Positions 43,303-52,215 of a DNA stretch of 64,000 nucleotides are shown here, in pieces. The position numbers and the translations under genes are program-made. Source of the DNA: Peptococcaceae bacterium 1109 (GTDB lineage Bacteria > Bacillota > Limnochordia > Darwinibacteriales > Darwinibacteriaceae); NCBI GenBank assembly GCA_001028815.1, contig LDJB01000001.1, positions 449,634 through 513,633 on the forward strand, in the 5' to 3' direction. Each line of letters opens with the position of its first letter. The stretch's first letter is position 1. A model generated the notes under the pieces. That model ran no database searches. It worked only from the letters and a program-made list of their open reading frames with translations, and was not told where the DNA came from.

Positions 43303-44376
43303 ATGGATAGACTAAATCTTCTGAAATCACTGTCGGAAGTCAACGGTATCCCTGGTTTCGAGGGTAATGTGCGGCAGATGCTGTCCCAATTCGTGGAGGG
43401 AACGTGCGAGTTGAGCACGGATAACCTAGGCAGCCTCATTTGCCGGAAGGCAGGTTCAGAGGGCCCGAAAATCATGATTCCCGCCCATATGGATGAGATA
43501 GGGTTCATGGTCCACGTCATCACCGATGAGGGCTTTATTCGGTTCATCCCCATGGGTGGCTGGTGGGATCAGGTTCTTCTGGGTAAGAAGGTACAGATTA
43601 AGACAAGCCAAGGCTTAGTAACTGGCGTGATCGGCTCTAAGCCGCCCCACATCCTCAAAGACGAGGACAAGAGCAAAGTGGTAAAGAAGGACACAATGTT
43701 CATTGACGTGGGTGCCAGGAACAAGGCGGAGGCCATGGACGAACTTCACATCCGGCCTGGCGACCCCATCTTTCCCGTGAGCGAGTTTGAGTTGATGGCG
43801 AATGGAAGGGTGGTAGCGGGGAAGGCGTGGGATGATCGGGCAGGCTGCGCGGCCTTAGTGGAACTCATGCACCTCCTGCAAGGCAAGGAACACCCTAACA
43901 CAGTGTATGCAGTGGCTACGGTGCAAGAAGAGGTCGGCCTACGGGGCGCCAAGACTGCCACATCGGTTGTAGCCCCTGATATAGGCATCGCCTTAGACGT
44001 GGGCATCGCTGGGGATATGCCTGGGGTAAACCCGGAGGAAAGCCCCCTCAAACTAGGCCAAGGGCCGGTGCTGTATGTGGCAGACGGAAGTGCCATTGCC
44101 CACTCTGGCCTGCGCCGCTTTGTCATAGACACCGCAGAAGACCTGAACATACCCTTGCAGTTTGCGGCACTCCTTGGAGGGGGAACGGATGCCGGTGAAA
44201 TGCATCTGTTCGGCGCTGGCGTGCCCAGTCTTACCCTGGGAGTCCCCGTGCGTTACGTCCATACCCACACTGGCTTGATGGACCTGGAGGATTACGGGAA
44301 TCTGGTCAAGCTGTTGGAAGGGATCATCATGCGACTTGACTGGGACGCAATTCAGCAGATAAAGAATGGTGAGTGA
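43303..44376 (+). CDS. M42 family metallopeptidase
   Basis: Cytosolic dinuclear-metal aminopeptidase of the M42 (glutamyl aminopeptidase/endoglucanase-like) family, typically a dodecameric shell. Metal and catalytic residues appear in MIPAHMDEIGFMV, GKAWDDRAGCAALVE, VQEEVGLRGA, ALDVGIAGD and VRYVHTHTGLMD. Length is 357 aa. ATG 43303 lies behind GGAAGGGGA. cinA follows, its reading frame overlapping or abutting the stop codon, so the genes are cotranscribed. Confidence 0.94.
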   Translation: MDRLNLLKSLSEVNGIPGFEGNVRQMLSQFVEGTCELSTDNLGSLICRKAGSEGPKIMIPAHMDEIGFMVHVITDEGFIRFIPMGGWWDQVLLGKKVQIKTSQGLVTGVIGSKPPHILKDEDKSKVVKKDTMFIDVGARNKAEAMDELHIRPGDPIFPVSEFELMANGRVVAGKAWDDRAGCAALVELMHLLQGKEHPNTVYAVATVQEEVGLRGAKTATSVVAPDIGIALDVGIAGDMPGVNPEESPLKLGQGPVLYVADGSAIAHSGLRRFVIDTAEDLNIPLQFAALLGGGTDAGEMHLFGAGVPSLTLGVPVRYVHTHTGLMDLEDYGNLVKLLEGIIMRLDWDAIQQIKNGE

Positions 44377-44381
44377 CACGC

Positions 44382-45620
44382 ATGCGAGGAGAACTTGTTA
44401 TTATCGGCACAGAGCTCCTGTTGGGGGAAATCGTAGATACGAATGCTCAGTTCCTGGCCAGGGGTCTGGCCAGCTGCGGTATTAACCTCTATTATAAATC
44501 CACCGTAGGCGACAACTGGGTGCGCATTGTTGAGACTCTCTCTCGAGCCCTATCCCGCTCCGACTTAGTGATCATCAGCGGCGGCTTGGGGCCTACCGAG
44601 GACGACTTGACCAGGGGAGCGGTGGCCGCGGTGGCCAACCGCCCCTTGGAACTTGATGAGGAAGCACTGGAAGCGATTGAGGCCTATTTCAGACGGCGCT
44701 ACGGGGAGGGGCAAATGCCGCCGAACAATCGTAAGCAGGCGTACTTGCCCCGTGGTGCCTCGGCTATTCCCAACCACTGGGGCACCGCTCCAGGTTTCAT
44801 CTTGGAACTGCCCGGTAAAGCCATTGTTGCCCTGCCTGGGGTGCCTGCAGAACTAGAACCCATGTTTGCGCAGACGGTCCTTCCCTACTGCCGCCAACGG
44901 TTCCAGGGAGACGTGCTGGTCACCAAGAACCTCAGCTTTGCGGGAATCGGAGAGGCTGGTTTAGAAGAGCTGTTGAAGGACATTATCCTTTCCCAGACCA
45001 ATCCCACCGTAGCCCCGTATGCATCCCAAGGGATGGTGCGTATTCGCCTCACGGCCCGGGCCGCCACTGAAGAAGAAGGGGAAGCCCTAATCGCACCTGT
45101 GGCGGACATGATTGCAGCCCGCACTGAGCCATACTTGTTTAGCACCACAGGCCAGGCCCTAGAAGAGGTTATCGGCCAGCAGTTAACTGCCCGGGGGCAA
45201 TCCCTTGCCTTAGCGGAGTCATGTACCGGTGGGTTGGTGGGGCACCGCATCACCAACGTGGCCGGGAGTTCCCGCTACTTCCTTAGGGGCTATGTAGTCT
45301 ACAGCAATGCCGCTAAGGTGAGTGACTTAGGGGTGCAGGAGAGCACCTTAGCCCAGTATGGTGCTGTGAGCCCGCAAACCGCGCAGGAAATGGCGGAAGG
45401 GGTGAGGCGGGCCGCAGGGGCTGATTTTGGCCTTGCCATAACGGGAATTGCGGGACCCGATGGAGGCACTCCTGAAAAGCCAGTGGGTCTAGTGTACATT
45501 GCCCTGGCTAGCCCAGGGGATACTATCGTGGAGAAGCATCATTTTGCTGGTGCGCGGGGACAGGTTAAGGAGCGGTCTGCACAGGCCGCCTTGACACTGC
45601 TCTGGAAGAACCTGCGGTAA
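44382..45620 (+). CDS. cinA: CinA family competence/damage-inducible protein
   Basis: Two-domain cytosolic protein: an N-terminal molybdopterin-binding-like (MoCF/ADP-ribose pyrophosphatase) domain (IIGTELLLGEIVDTNAQFLA, ISGGLGPTEDDLTRGAVA) and a C-terminal nicotinamide-nucleotide amidase domain (ALAESCTGGLVGHRITNVAGSSRYF, GITGIAGPDGGT-like). It acts in NMN salvage and is often linked to recA. ATG 44382 matches the family start MRGELVIIGTELL; GTG 44373 overlaps the M42 stop and is an alternative. Length is about 412 aa. Usually recA follows at once; here a phosphoesterase gene intervenes. Confidence 0.94.
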   Translation: MRGELVIIGTELLLGEIVDTNAQFLARGLASCGINLYYKSTVGDNWVRIVETLSRALSRSDLVIISGGLGPTEDDLTRGAVAAVANRPLELDEEALEAIEAYFRRRYGEGQMPPNNRKQAYLPRGASAIPNHWGTAPGFILELPGKAIVALPGVPAELEPMFAQTVLPYCRQRFQGDVLVTKNLSFAGIGEAGLEELLKDIILSQTNPTVAPYASQGMVRIRLTARAATEEEGEALIAPVADMIAARTEPYLFSTTGQALEEVIGQQLTARGQSLALAESCTGGLVGHRITNVAGSSRYFLRGYVVYSNAAKVSDLGVQESTLAQYGAVSPQTAQEMAEGVRRAAGADFGLAITGIAGPDGGTPEKPVGLVYIALASPGDTIVEKHHFAGARGQVKERSAQAALTLLWKNLR

Positions 45621-45640
45621 GGTCCAAGGGGAGGTTGGGG

Positions 45641-47080
45641 ATGGCACGGGAAGAACGCTTTATGAGCCGGAGGAAGTATATCCCGGCTCTTAGTGTTATA
45701 GTGGGGGCACTAGCCTGCGTGGGCTTGTTTTCGCAGGCAAGCTACGAAGTGGCCGCATTTGTGATCGGGCTCGATGCAAGGATTGGCGGGGCTGGCCTTA
45801 CCCGCTTTGTCCTCCCACCTGTGGGTTCCATCAGCGCTTCCACTCATCCCCTTCCCATCCAGCTTACCGTGACTCTCCAGAACATCGATCTGGCCGTCCT
45901 TAGAACGGTTGTGTTTTCCACTCCCGAGGTGCTCCAGGCGGTCATCGATACAGCGGACGAATGGGCGGCCCGCATCCTCATGGCCTACTTGGCCCGGCTG
46001 GTAGCCTTGGGAGCTTTGGGAGCGATGGTGGGGGTGTGGCTCGCGGGGGTAAAGCAGCTGAGAGGCCTAACCCTCGCAGGGCTTACTGGTGCCCTGCTTA
46101 TAGCTCTAATCGTGGGGCTGGTTTACGCAACCTTTGATCAATCTGCCTTCACCAACCCTGAGTACCACGGCATCATTGAGGCCGCACCCTGGATGTTTGA
46201 ACTGGTCCAGGAGAGCTTGGAACGGGTAGAAGAGCTGGGCCAGCAGATTCAGACAGTCGCGGGCAACCTCTACGCGGTGTTTGCCAACTTAGAGAACGTG
46301 GGGCAAATTAGCTTGGGCCGGGTTGACTTGCTTGTGCTGCACATTTCCGACATTCACAACAACCCCGTCGCCTATGATTTCGTCCGCCAGGTGATCGGCA
46401 GTTTTCCGGTGAACTTCGTGATCGATACAGGTGATCTAACAGATTGGGGCACAGAGCTGGAAGCGGAGATTACCACCAGGATCAGACAGCTGAACGTGCC
46501 CTATGTATTTGCCACCGGAAACCACGATTCCCCCGATGTGGTGGCCCGCTTGCGGGAGACTCCCAACGTGGTGCTGGTGGATGAAGAGGTACAGGATATT
46601 ATGGGGCTCCGCCTCGCAGGGATAGGTGATCCAGCCGCTAAGCGCTATTCTCCAGAGCCAGCGGGCCTTGATGAGCTCTACTCTATCGCACAGGCCATCA
46701 ATGAGCACTGGGGGAGAGCAGAAGACCGTCCCGATGTTTTTATTGTCCACAACCATCGCGTTGCCCAGCAGATTCACCCAGGGCTGTTTGGCGCTGTGTT
46801 GTGCGGCCACAGTCACAGCTTGGAAATCACCGAGCGGGAGGGTACGGTGTACATCAACGCGGGCACCACCGGTGCCGCGGGCATCCGGGGGTTTCAATCC
46901 CGGAATCCCCTCCCTTACAGCCTTGCTCTCCTCCACTATGCCCGCTCTGAGGAGGGGAGGCTGACCCTAGTAGCGGTAGATGGAGTGCACGTCTCTGGCC
47001 TTGGGTCCGGCTTCTCCCTTCAACGAACATTTACAGAGGTGGGCAGGATTAACAGAATAGACGTCGAAACACAACTTTAG
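45641..47080 (+). CDS. Membrane-anchored metallophosphoesterase of unknown substrate
   Basis: 479-aa protein. The first half holds about three membrane segments (near residues 10-31, 105-150 and 155-175) with a soluble stretch between. The second half is a calcineurin-like phosphoesterase: LHISDIHNNPVAYDF, VIDTGDLTDWG, FATGNHDSPDVV and VLCGHSHSLEI supply the expected dinuclear-metal ligands. The face of the membrane on which the catalytic domain lies is not certain. ATG 45641 is chosen (AAGGGGAGG, 6 nt). It lies between cinA and recA; the substrate is unknown. Confidence 0.85.
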   Translation: MAREERFMSRRKYIPALSVIVGALACVGLFSQASYEVAAFVIGLDARIGGAGLTRFVLPPVGSISASTHPLPIQLTVTLQNIDLAVLRTVVFSTPEVLQAVIDTADEWAARILMAYLARLVALGALGAMVGVWLAGVKQLRGLTLAGLTGALLIALIVGLVYATFDQSAFTNPEYHGIIEAAPWMFELVQESLERVEELGQQIQTVAGNLYAVFANLENVGQISLGRVDLLVLHISDIHNNPVAYDFVRQVIGSFPVNFVIDTGDLTDWGTELEAEITTRIRQLNVPYVFATGNHDSPDVVARLRETPNVVLVDEEVQDIMGLRLAGIGDPAAKRYSPEPAGLDELYSIAQAINEHWGRAEDRPDVFIVHNHRVAQQIHPGLFGAVLCGHSHSLEITEREGTVYINAGTTGAAGIRGFQSRNPLPYSLALLHYARSEEGRLTLVAVDGVHVSGLGSGFSLQRTFTEVGRINRIDVETQL

Positions 47081-47191
47081 ATGTGGTAACCACCATCGCA
47101 GGGGAAGGGTAACCTTGAGATGTACGCTCCAGGGGAAAATCGCTGGTAAGTGGTGGGGCAGCGGCTTTCTCCTTTTCTTGTAGCTAGTCAT

Positions 47192-47205
47192 CGAACACAT
47201 GTTTC
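47192..47205. promoter_or_regulatory. LexA (SOS) box upstream of recA
   Basis: CGAACACATGTTTC matches the B. subtilis LexA/DinR consensus CGAACRNRYGTTYC at every position. It lies 21 bp before the recA start, so SOS induction of recA, and probably of recX, is predicted. Confidence 0.9.
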
Positions 47206-47226
47206 TTTTAGAAAGGAGTCGAAGGC

Positions 47227-48264
47227 ATGTCAGATAGACAGAAAGCATTGGATACGGCGCTCCTGCAGATCGAAAAGCAATTCGGCAAAGGTTCGATTAT
47301 GAAGTTAGGCGAGGCCAGTGCAGCGCAAGGTATAGAAGTTATACCCACCGGTTCGCTGGCTCTGGATATAGCCTTGGGAGTGGGGGGGATTCCCCGTGGG
47401 CGGATCGTGGAGATTTATGGCCCCGAATCGTCCGGAAAGACCACCCTTACGCTGCATATCATGGCCGAGGCCCAAAAGGCCGGCGGTGTGGCAGCCATGA
47501 TCGATGCAGAACATGCCCTGGACCCCATGTACGCCAGAAAGCTCGGGGTAGATATTGACAATCTCCTCATTTCCCAGCCTGACCATGCTGAGCAAGCACT
47601 AGAGATCGCGGAGCACTTGGTGCGGAGCGGTGCTGTGGATGTTGTGGTCATTGACTCTGTGGCCGCCTTGGTGCCTCGGGCGGAGATTGAAGGTGAGATG
47701 GGCGATGCCCATGTGGGCCTTCAGGCTCGCCTAATGTCCCAGGCACTTCGCAAGCTTACAGGAGCCATCAGCAAGTCTAGCTGTACTGTGATCTTCACAA
47801 ATCAGCTCCGGGAAAAGGTCGGGATCATGTTCGGCAACCCTGAAACTACCCCAGGCGGCCGAGCACTGAAGTTTTACGCATCGATTCGCCTAGATATCCG
47901 CCGAATCGATACCATCAAACAGGGGACGGAAATCATGGGCAACCGTACCCGTGTAAAAGTCCTGAAGAACAAAGTTGCACCTCCGTTTAAAGAAGCGGAG
48001 TTTGACATCATGTACGGCGAAGGGATCTCCCGGGAAGGGGATGTCTTAGACATCGCTGCCTCACTTGATCTGGTAAACAAAAGCGGCGCGTGGTACTCCT
48101 ACGGTGACCTCCGCTTAGGCCAGGGCCGGGAAAATGCTAAAGCCTATCTCAAGGAGAATGGGGAGCTCTTAGCAGAACTTGAGCGGCGGGTTAGAGAAGA
48201 AAAAGGCTTGGTAGCGATGAATGCTGCCGACGCGGAGGCAAGTCAGAAAGATGAATCCAGATAG
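47227..48264 (+). CDS. recA: Recombinase RecA
   Basis: Filament-forming ATPase for homologous recombination and SOS induction. It has the N-terminal [15 protein letters not shown], Walker [16 protein letters not shown], the [12 protein letters not shown]-type [34 protein letters not shown], and L2 loop [21 protein letters not shown]. Length is 345 aa. ATG 47227 lies behind AGAAAGGAG. A perfect LexA box precedes it. The last codons overlap recX, and a 12-bp tandem duplication covers its stop codon. Confidence 0.98.
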   Translation: MSDRQKALDTALLQIEKQFGKGSIMKLGEASAAQGIEVIPTGSLALDIALGVGGIPRGRIVEIYGPESSGKTTLTLHIMAEAQKAGGVAAMIDAEHALDPMYARKLGVDIDNLLISQPDHAEQALEIAEHLVRSGAVDVVVIDSVAALVPRAEIEGEMGDAHVGLQARLMSQALRKLTGAISKSSCTVIFTNQLREKVGIMFGNPETTPGGRALKFYASIRLDIRRIDTIKQGTEIMGNRTRVKVLKNKVAPPFKEAEFDIMYGEGISREGDVLDIAASLDLVNKSGAWYSYGDLRLGQGRENAKAYLKENGELLAELERRVREEKGLVAMNAADAEASQKDESR

Positions 48265-48733
48265 TGCTGCAGATAGTGCTGCCGCGAAACGAAGGGCTAT
48301 CAAGCTTCTTGCGGCGCGGGACCGCACCGCCCACGAACTTCACACCCGCCTGAGCAGGGACTATGAACCTAGCGTTGTGGAGGAAGTCTTGGCGTACCTA
48401 GAAGACCGGGGCTATATCGATGATGGGCGGTTTGCCCGTAACTACGTAGACCAGCGCAATCGCTTTCGCCCCACGGGAAACCTTGGCCTCAGTCACGAGC
48501 TGGCCGCGAAGGGCGTCCCCTCCGCGATCATTGAGACCGTGCTCAACTCTCCCGAGGAAGAACTGGATTTGGCTAAGCGGCTGCTTTCACAGCGGGCTCC
48601 GACGTGGCAAGGCCTTCCTGGAGAACGCCGCTTGCGGAGAGCCTACGGCCTCTTGGAACGGCGGGGTTTTCCCTGGCAGACTGCGCGTGCGGCGGTGACC
48701 CAAGTACTTGACAGTGATCTGCAAAAAGACTAA
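48251..48733 (+). CDS. recX: Regulatory protein RecX
   Basis: Modulator of RecA filaments, made of tandem three-helix repeats: [43 protein letters not shown], and the later [19 protein letters not shown]. Length is 160 aa from ATG 48251, which overlaps recA by 14 nt; the track start at 48221 is deeper in recA without a ribosome binding site. Its first residues contain the DSAADSAA duplication caused by the 12-bp tandem repeat. Overlap with recA suggests coupled, SOS-controlled expression. Confidence 0.93.
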   Translation: MNPDSAADSAAAKRRAIKLLAARDRTAHELHTRLSRDYEPSVVEEVLAYLEDRGYIDDGRFARNYVDQRNRFRPTGNLGLSHELAAKGVPSAIIETVLNSPEEELDLAKRLLSQRAPTWQGLPGERRLRRAYGLLERRGFPWQTARAAVTQVLDSDLQKD

Positions 48734-48822
48734 AATTAAGAAAGGCCGTAGTAAGAGCCACACTGATGTATTGCTTGGAACCAAATAAACACGCTGATTA
48801 TGGTCTACGAAAACGGAGTAAG

Positions 48823-48849
48823 GCCGAGTCTTGACTCGGCTTTCTTTTC
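48823..48849 (+). terminator. Terminator of recA-recX
   Basis: GCCGAGTC (48823-48830) and GACTCGGC (48833-48840) form an 8-bp stem followed by TTTCTTTTCT. It is 23 bp before rny, so rny needs a promoter within or very near this short gap or depends on read-through. Confidence 0.8.
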
Positions 48850-48871
48850 TCAAATGAACGTGGAGTAGGAG

Positions 48872-50422
48872 GTGAAGAATATCGAGGTTTTCATTGCACT
48901 TTTGAAGTACGCGATCGTTGCTGGGCTTGCAGGTGCAGTCGGTTATCTTGTGCGCAAGCGTTTCGCAGAGGCGGTCATCGGCTCCGCAGAAGAAGAGGCC
49001 AAGCGGCTTCTCCAAGAGGCGGAGAAAGATGCAGAGTCCCTTAAGCGTGAAGCATTGGTAGAAGCGAAAGAGGAGATTCACAAACTCCGGAGCGATGCGG
49101 AGCGGGAAGCGCGGGAACGCCGCAGCGAACTACAGCAACTTGAAAGACGTTTGATGCAAAAAGAAGAGTCACTGGACCGAAAGAGCGATGCTTTGGAGAG
49201 AAGGGATAATGCTCTCCAGCAGCGCGAGAGGGAAACAGAGCGGCTTCGCCAAGAGATTGAGGTGGCCCTAAACGCCCAGCGAGCAGAGCTTGAGCGACTG
49301 TCTGGGCTTTCTTCGGAAGAAGCCAGGGAGCTGATTCTCAGGACGGTGGAAGCGGAGATTCGCCATGAAACGGCAATGATGATCCGTGAAATCGAAACGG
49401 AAGCACGGGATGAGGCCGAGAAACGGGCCCGCAACATCATCGCTTTGGCCATTCAGCGGACCGCTGCAGATCATGTTGCTGAGACTACTGTTTCCGTGGT
49501 TAACTTGCCTAACGATGACATGAAGGGCAGGATTATCGGCCGGGAGGGCAGAAACATCCGAGCCTTAGAAACACTCACCGGCATCGACCTCATCATTGAT
49601 GATACGCCGGAAGCAGTGATCTTATCTGGGTTCGACCCTGTCCGCCGGGAAATCGCCCGGATCGCTTTGGAAAAACTCATCGCTGATGGACGCATTCATC
49701 CAGCCCGCATCGAAGAGATGGTGGAGAAGGCCCGCAAGGAAGTGGATGCAGTCATCCGGGAGGCTGGCGAGCAGGCTACCTTGGAAGCGGATGTGCATGG
49801 CCTCCATCCGGAGCTGGTGAAACTCCTCGGCCGCTTGAACTTCCGGACAAGCTACGGCCAGAATGTGTTGAAGCACTCCATAGAGGTGGCCCACCTGGCA
49901 GGGATCATGGCGGCAGAACTGGGCGTAGATGCCCGTCTTGCTCGTAGAGCAGGCTTGCTCCATGATATCGGGAAAGCAGTGGACCACGAGCTCGAGGGGA
50001 CACACATTGAAATTGGTGTAGACCTCCTCCGTAAGTATAAGGAAAGCCCCGCGGTGATCCACGCTGTAGCATGCCATCACGGCGACTACGAGCCGGAGAG
50101 CGTCGAGGCAGTCTTGGTGGCAGCAGCAGATTCTATCTCTGCCGCTCGGCCAGGAGCCAGAAGGGAAACCTTGGAGACTTACATCAAGCGCCTGCAGAAA
50201 CTGGAGGAGATTTCTAACTCCTTCGAGGGCGTAGAGAAATCTTACGCCATCCAAGCAGGCCGGGAAGTACGGATTATGGTCAAACCAGATAAAATCGATG
50301 ATGCAGCATCTATACAGCTCAGCCGGGATATTGTGAAGAAGATTGAAGCAGAGCTTGAGTATCCGGGGCAGATCAAGGTAACTGTGATCAGAGAAACTAG
50401 AGCTGTTGAGTACGCGAAATAA
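48872..50422 (+). CDS. rny: Ribonuclease Y
   Basis: Membrane-anchored endoribonuclease that starts mRNA decay in Bacillota. N-terminal membrane helix (about residues 10-28), a long coiled coil (about 35-170), a KH domain ([17 protein letters not shown]), and an HD domain ([15 protein letters not shown]); the tail [16 protein letters not shown] is nearly invariant. 516 aa, close to B. subtilis Rny (520 aa). The assigned GTG 48872 lies inside the ribosome-binding sequence AGGAGGTGA, so the ribosome may actually start a few codons later, where no canonical codon exists before TTG 48902. Confidence 0.96.
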   Translation: MKNIEVFIALLKYAIVAGLAGAVGYLVRKRFAEAVIGSAEEEAKRLLQEAEKDAESLKREALVEAKEEIHKLRSDAEREARERRSELQQLERRLMQKEESLDRKSDALERRDNALQQRERETERLRQEIEVALNAQRAELERLSGLSSEEARELILRTVEAEIRHETAMMIREIETEARDEAEKRARNIIALAIQRTAADHVAETTVSVVNLPNDDMKGRIIGREGRNIRALETLTGIDLIIDDTPEAVILSGFDPVRREIARIALEKLIADGRIHPARIEEMVEKARKEVDAVIREAGEQATLEADVHGLHPELVKLLGRLNFRTSYGQNVLKHSIEVAHLAGIMAAELGVDARLARRAGLLHDIGKAVDHELEGTHIEIGVDLLRKYKESPAVIHAVACHHGDYEPESVEAVLVAAADSISAARPGARRETLETYIKRLQKLEEISNSFEGVEKSYAIQAGREVRIMVKPDKIDDAASIQLSRDIVKKIEAELEYPGQIKVTVIRETRAVEYAK

Positions 50423-50449
50423 AAAACCAGGCATCTATGCCTGGTTTTC
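50423..50449 (+). terminator. Terminator after rny
   Basis: AAACCAGGCA and TGCCTGGTTT form a perfect 10-bp stem with the four-base loop TCTA, followed by T and C. It separates rny from the unknown gene at 50473. Confidence 0.75.
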
Positions 50450-50472
50450 CCATACGTTAGGAGGAATGAACA

Positions 50473-51012
50473 GTGGAACGCACTGAGGGCGAACATCGCA
50501 TGGCAGATATGAGCTCGGAACAAGTAAACCTACTTATCTCATTGCTCATCAGGTTTCCACATGTTAGTGCGGTACACTATGAGCCGTCAGACCGCTCGCT
50601 GCGCTTTGTCTACCTGCTCAAGGACGTTCAGCGGGAGGAGCTGCACCGTTTTGCGGACACAGCCAAAGTTCACCTGCAGGCCTTTCACAGCATCTTGCCT
50701 CCCACTGCTCCTGAACCGCAAGTGGCCGCTATTCAGCACGAGCAATCGGAAGGCCTCTGGGTGCTCCAGATCCGCCGGGATGTCCTAAGCCTATCCTATG
50801 AGGAGCTCAACCTCATCAATGAGGTGGTGCAGCAATGCCTAGGCGAGGCGGTGATCTGCGACACCATGGAAAACATGGACGATGAGTATTTCGATGAGGG
50901 CATGGCCATAGCCGCACTCCTCTCCTCTGGTGGTGGGTTTGGCGATGAGAAGCTGTCAGGCTTTAGGGAAAAAGGCAGAGTGTTAGTATTCAGCACTCCG
51001 GTGAAGAGTTGA
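50473..51012 (+). CDS. Protein of unknown function between rny and ymdB
   Basis: 179-aa soluble, acidic protein that I do not recognise. Two beta-alpha-beta-like stretches are seen: RFPHVSAVHYEPSDRSLRFVYL and GLWVLQIRRDVLSLSYEELNLINEVVQQ, a layout like small ferredoxin-type or ACT-type folds (a guess). A very acidic segment (DNMDDEYFDEG-like, about 137-147) follows. GTG 50473 has AGGAGG 8 nt upstream; ATG 50500 is a possible shorter start. It is nine bases upstream of ymdB and after a terminator, so it probably heads the ymdB unit. Confidence 0.8.
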   Translation: MERTEGEHRMADMSSEQVNLLISLLIRFPHVSAVHYEPSDRSLRFVYLLKDVQREELHRFADTAKVHLQAFHSILPPTAPEPQVAAIQHEQSEGLWVLQIRRDVLSLSYEELNLINEVVQQCLGEAVICDTMENMDDEYFDEGMAIAALLSSGGGFGDEKLSGFREKGRVLVFSTPVKS

Positions 51013-51021
51013 GGTGAGAGC

Positions 51022-51798
51022 ATGCGAGTTTTGATGCTAGGCGACATTTTTGGCAAGCCTGGAAGGAAGGTTACCGCCGAGTTCTTGCCTCAGCTGCAAG
51101 CTGAGTACGAGCCTGACCTGATTATCGCTAACGGGGAAAATGCCGCAGGAGGCTTTGGCCTGACTAAGAAGGTAGCTGAAGAACTGTTTTCCCTAGGTAT
51201 TCACGTTCTTACGAGTGGAAACCACATCTGGGACCAAAAGGAGATGGTTACATATATTGCCACAGAGCCCCGAGTGCTTCGGCCGGCGAACTATCCTCCG
51301 GGGGTGCCGGGGCAAGGGGTCTTCGTCCAGGAAGAAAAGTCACTGGCGGTGGTCAGCCTCAGTGGGCGAGTATACATGGATGGATTCGACTGCCCCTTTC
51401 GCACTATGGACAGCATTCTTGAGAACCTCCCTGACTCTGTGAAATATATTATTGTAGATTTTCACGGAGAAGCCACTTCCGAGAAGATCGCACTAGGCTA
51501 CTATCTCGATGGCAGGGTAAGTGCACTAGCGGGGACCCATACCCACGTACCCACTGCGGACCTGCGCATCCTACCTGAGGGTACCGCCTACGTCACTGAT
51601 CTGGGGATGTGCGGGCCACTTGATGGAGTCTTGGGCGTGGAGCGGGAAGAAGTTATCGGAAAATTCCTCACACAAATGCCCACGCGCTTTAAGGTGGCCA
51701 AAGGGCCAGCTCAGCTGTGGGGTGCGCTGATCGATCTCAACGATCAAGGCCAAGCTGTTAAAGTAAAACGCGTGGAACGATATAATTTTAACATCTGA
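51022..51798 (+). CDS. ymdB: YmdB-family metallophosphoesterase
   Basis: 258-aa cytosolic phosphoesterase of the TIGR00282/YmdB family; B. subtilis YmdB cleaves cyclic nucleotides in vitro and affects biofilm and motility choices. Family motifs are MLGDIFGKPGRK, IIANGENAAGGFGLTKK, LTSGNHIWDQKE, FHGEATSEKIA and GTHTHVPTADLRILP. The rny-ymdB-spoVS order is conserved in Bacillota; here one extra gene lies between rny and ymdB. Confidence 0.95.
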   Translation: MRVLMLGDIFGKPGRKVTAEFLPQLQAEYEPDLIIANGENAAGGFGLTKKVAEELFSLGIHVLTSGNHIWDQKEMVTYIATEPRVLRPANYPPGVPGQGVFVQEEKSLAVVSLSGRVYMDGFDCPFRTMDSILENLPDSVKYIIVDFHGEATSEKIALGYYLDGRVSALAGTHTHVPTADLRILPEGTAYVTDLGMCGPLDGVLGVEREEVIGKFLTQMPTRFKVAKGPAQLWGALIDLNDQGQAVKVKRVERYNFNI

Positions 51799-51887
51799 AA
51801 AGAGGAATTTACGAGAAAACCTCTAAATATATATCAAGCAATGGCTCAATTCAACCGCGTAGTGCTTTTACCAAAGGAGGTTCTAAC

Positions 51888-52148
51888 ATGGATGTATTAA
51901 AAGTTTCGGCAAAGTCTGTTCCGAACGCAGTGGCGGGGGCTCTAGCAGGGGTGCTGCGAGAGAAGGGACGGGCTGAAATCCAGGCGATCGGTGCAGGCGC
52001 ACTCAACCAGGCGGTCAAAGCGGTGGCCATCGCACGGGGATTTGTGGCTCCTAGCGGAGTTGATTTGGTATGTATTCCCGCTTTTACTGATATTGTGATC
52101 GACAATGAAGAACGGACTGCCATCAAACTGATTGTGGAACCACGATAG
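51888..52148 (+). CDS. spoVS: Stage V sporulation protein S
   Basis: 86-aa Alba-like small protein required for late sporulation stages and conserved in spore formers. The sequence begins MDVLKVSAKSVPNAVAGALAGV and contains IQAIGAGALNQAVKAVAIARG and the terminal IVEPR, nearly as in Bacillus. ATG 51888 is preceded by AAAGGAGG. It follows ymdB by 89 bp and is closed by a terminator, so it can be expressed on its own. Confidence 0.97.
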   Translation: MDVLKVSAKSVPNAVAGALAGVLREKGRAEIQAIGAGALNQAVKAVAIARGFVAPSGVDLVCIPAFTDIVIDNEERTAIKLIVEPR

Positions 52149-52151
52149 CAC

Positions 52152-52178
52152 AAAGGCCTGCCCCCGGGGCAGGCTTTC
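52152..52178 (+). terminator. Terminator after spoVS
   Basis: AAAGGCCTGCCCC and GGGGCAGGCTTT form a GC-rich stem with one bulged base and a tight loop, ending in TTTCGT. It starts 3 nt after the spoVS stop codon. Confidence 0.75.
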
Positions 52179-52215
52179 GTCATAATACGGGAATTGCAAG
52201 CATGGAGGGGTCTTA

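Noticed and set aside
47081-47226. Riboswitch or small RNA in the 146-bp gap before recA
   Set aside because: Apart from the LexA box and the recA ribosome binding site, I find no conserved structure or terminator pair; a weak GTGGTAACCACC repeat is too short to interpret.
51798-51890. Sigma-H promoter upstream of spoVS
   Set aside because: AGAGGAATT fits a -35 element, but no good GAAT-type -10 element lies at the right distance; the same bases form an AGAGG/CCTCT inverted repeat.
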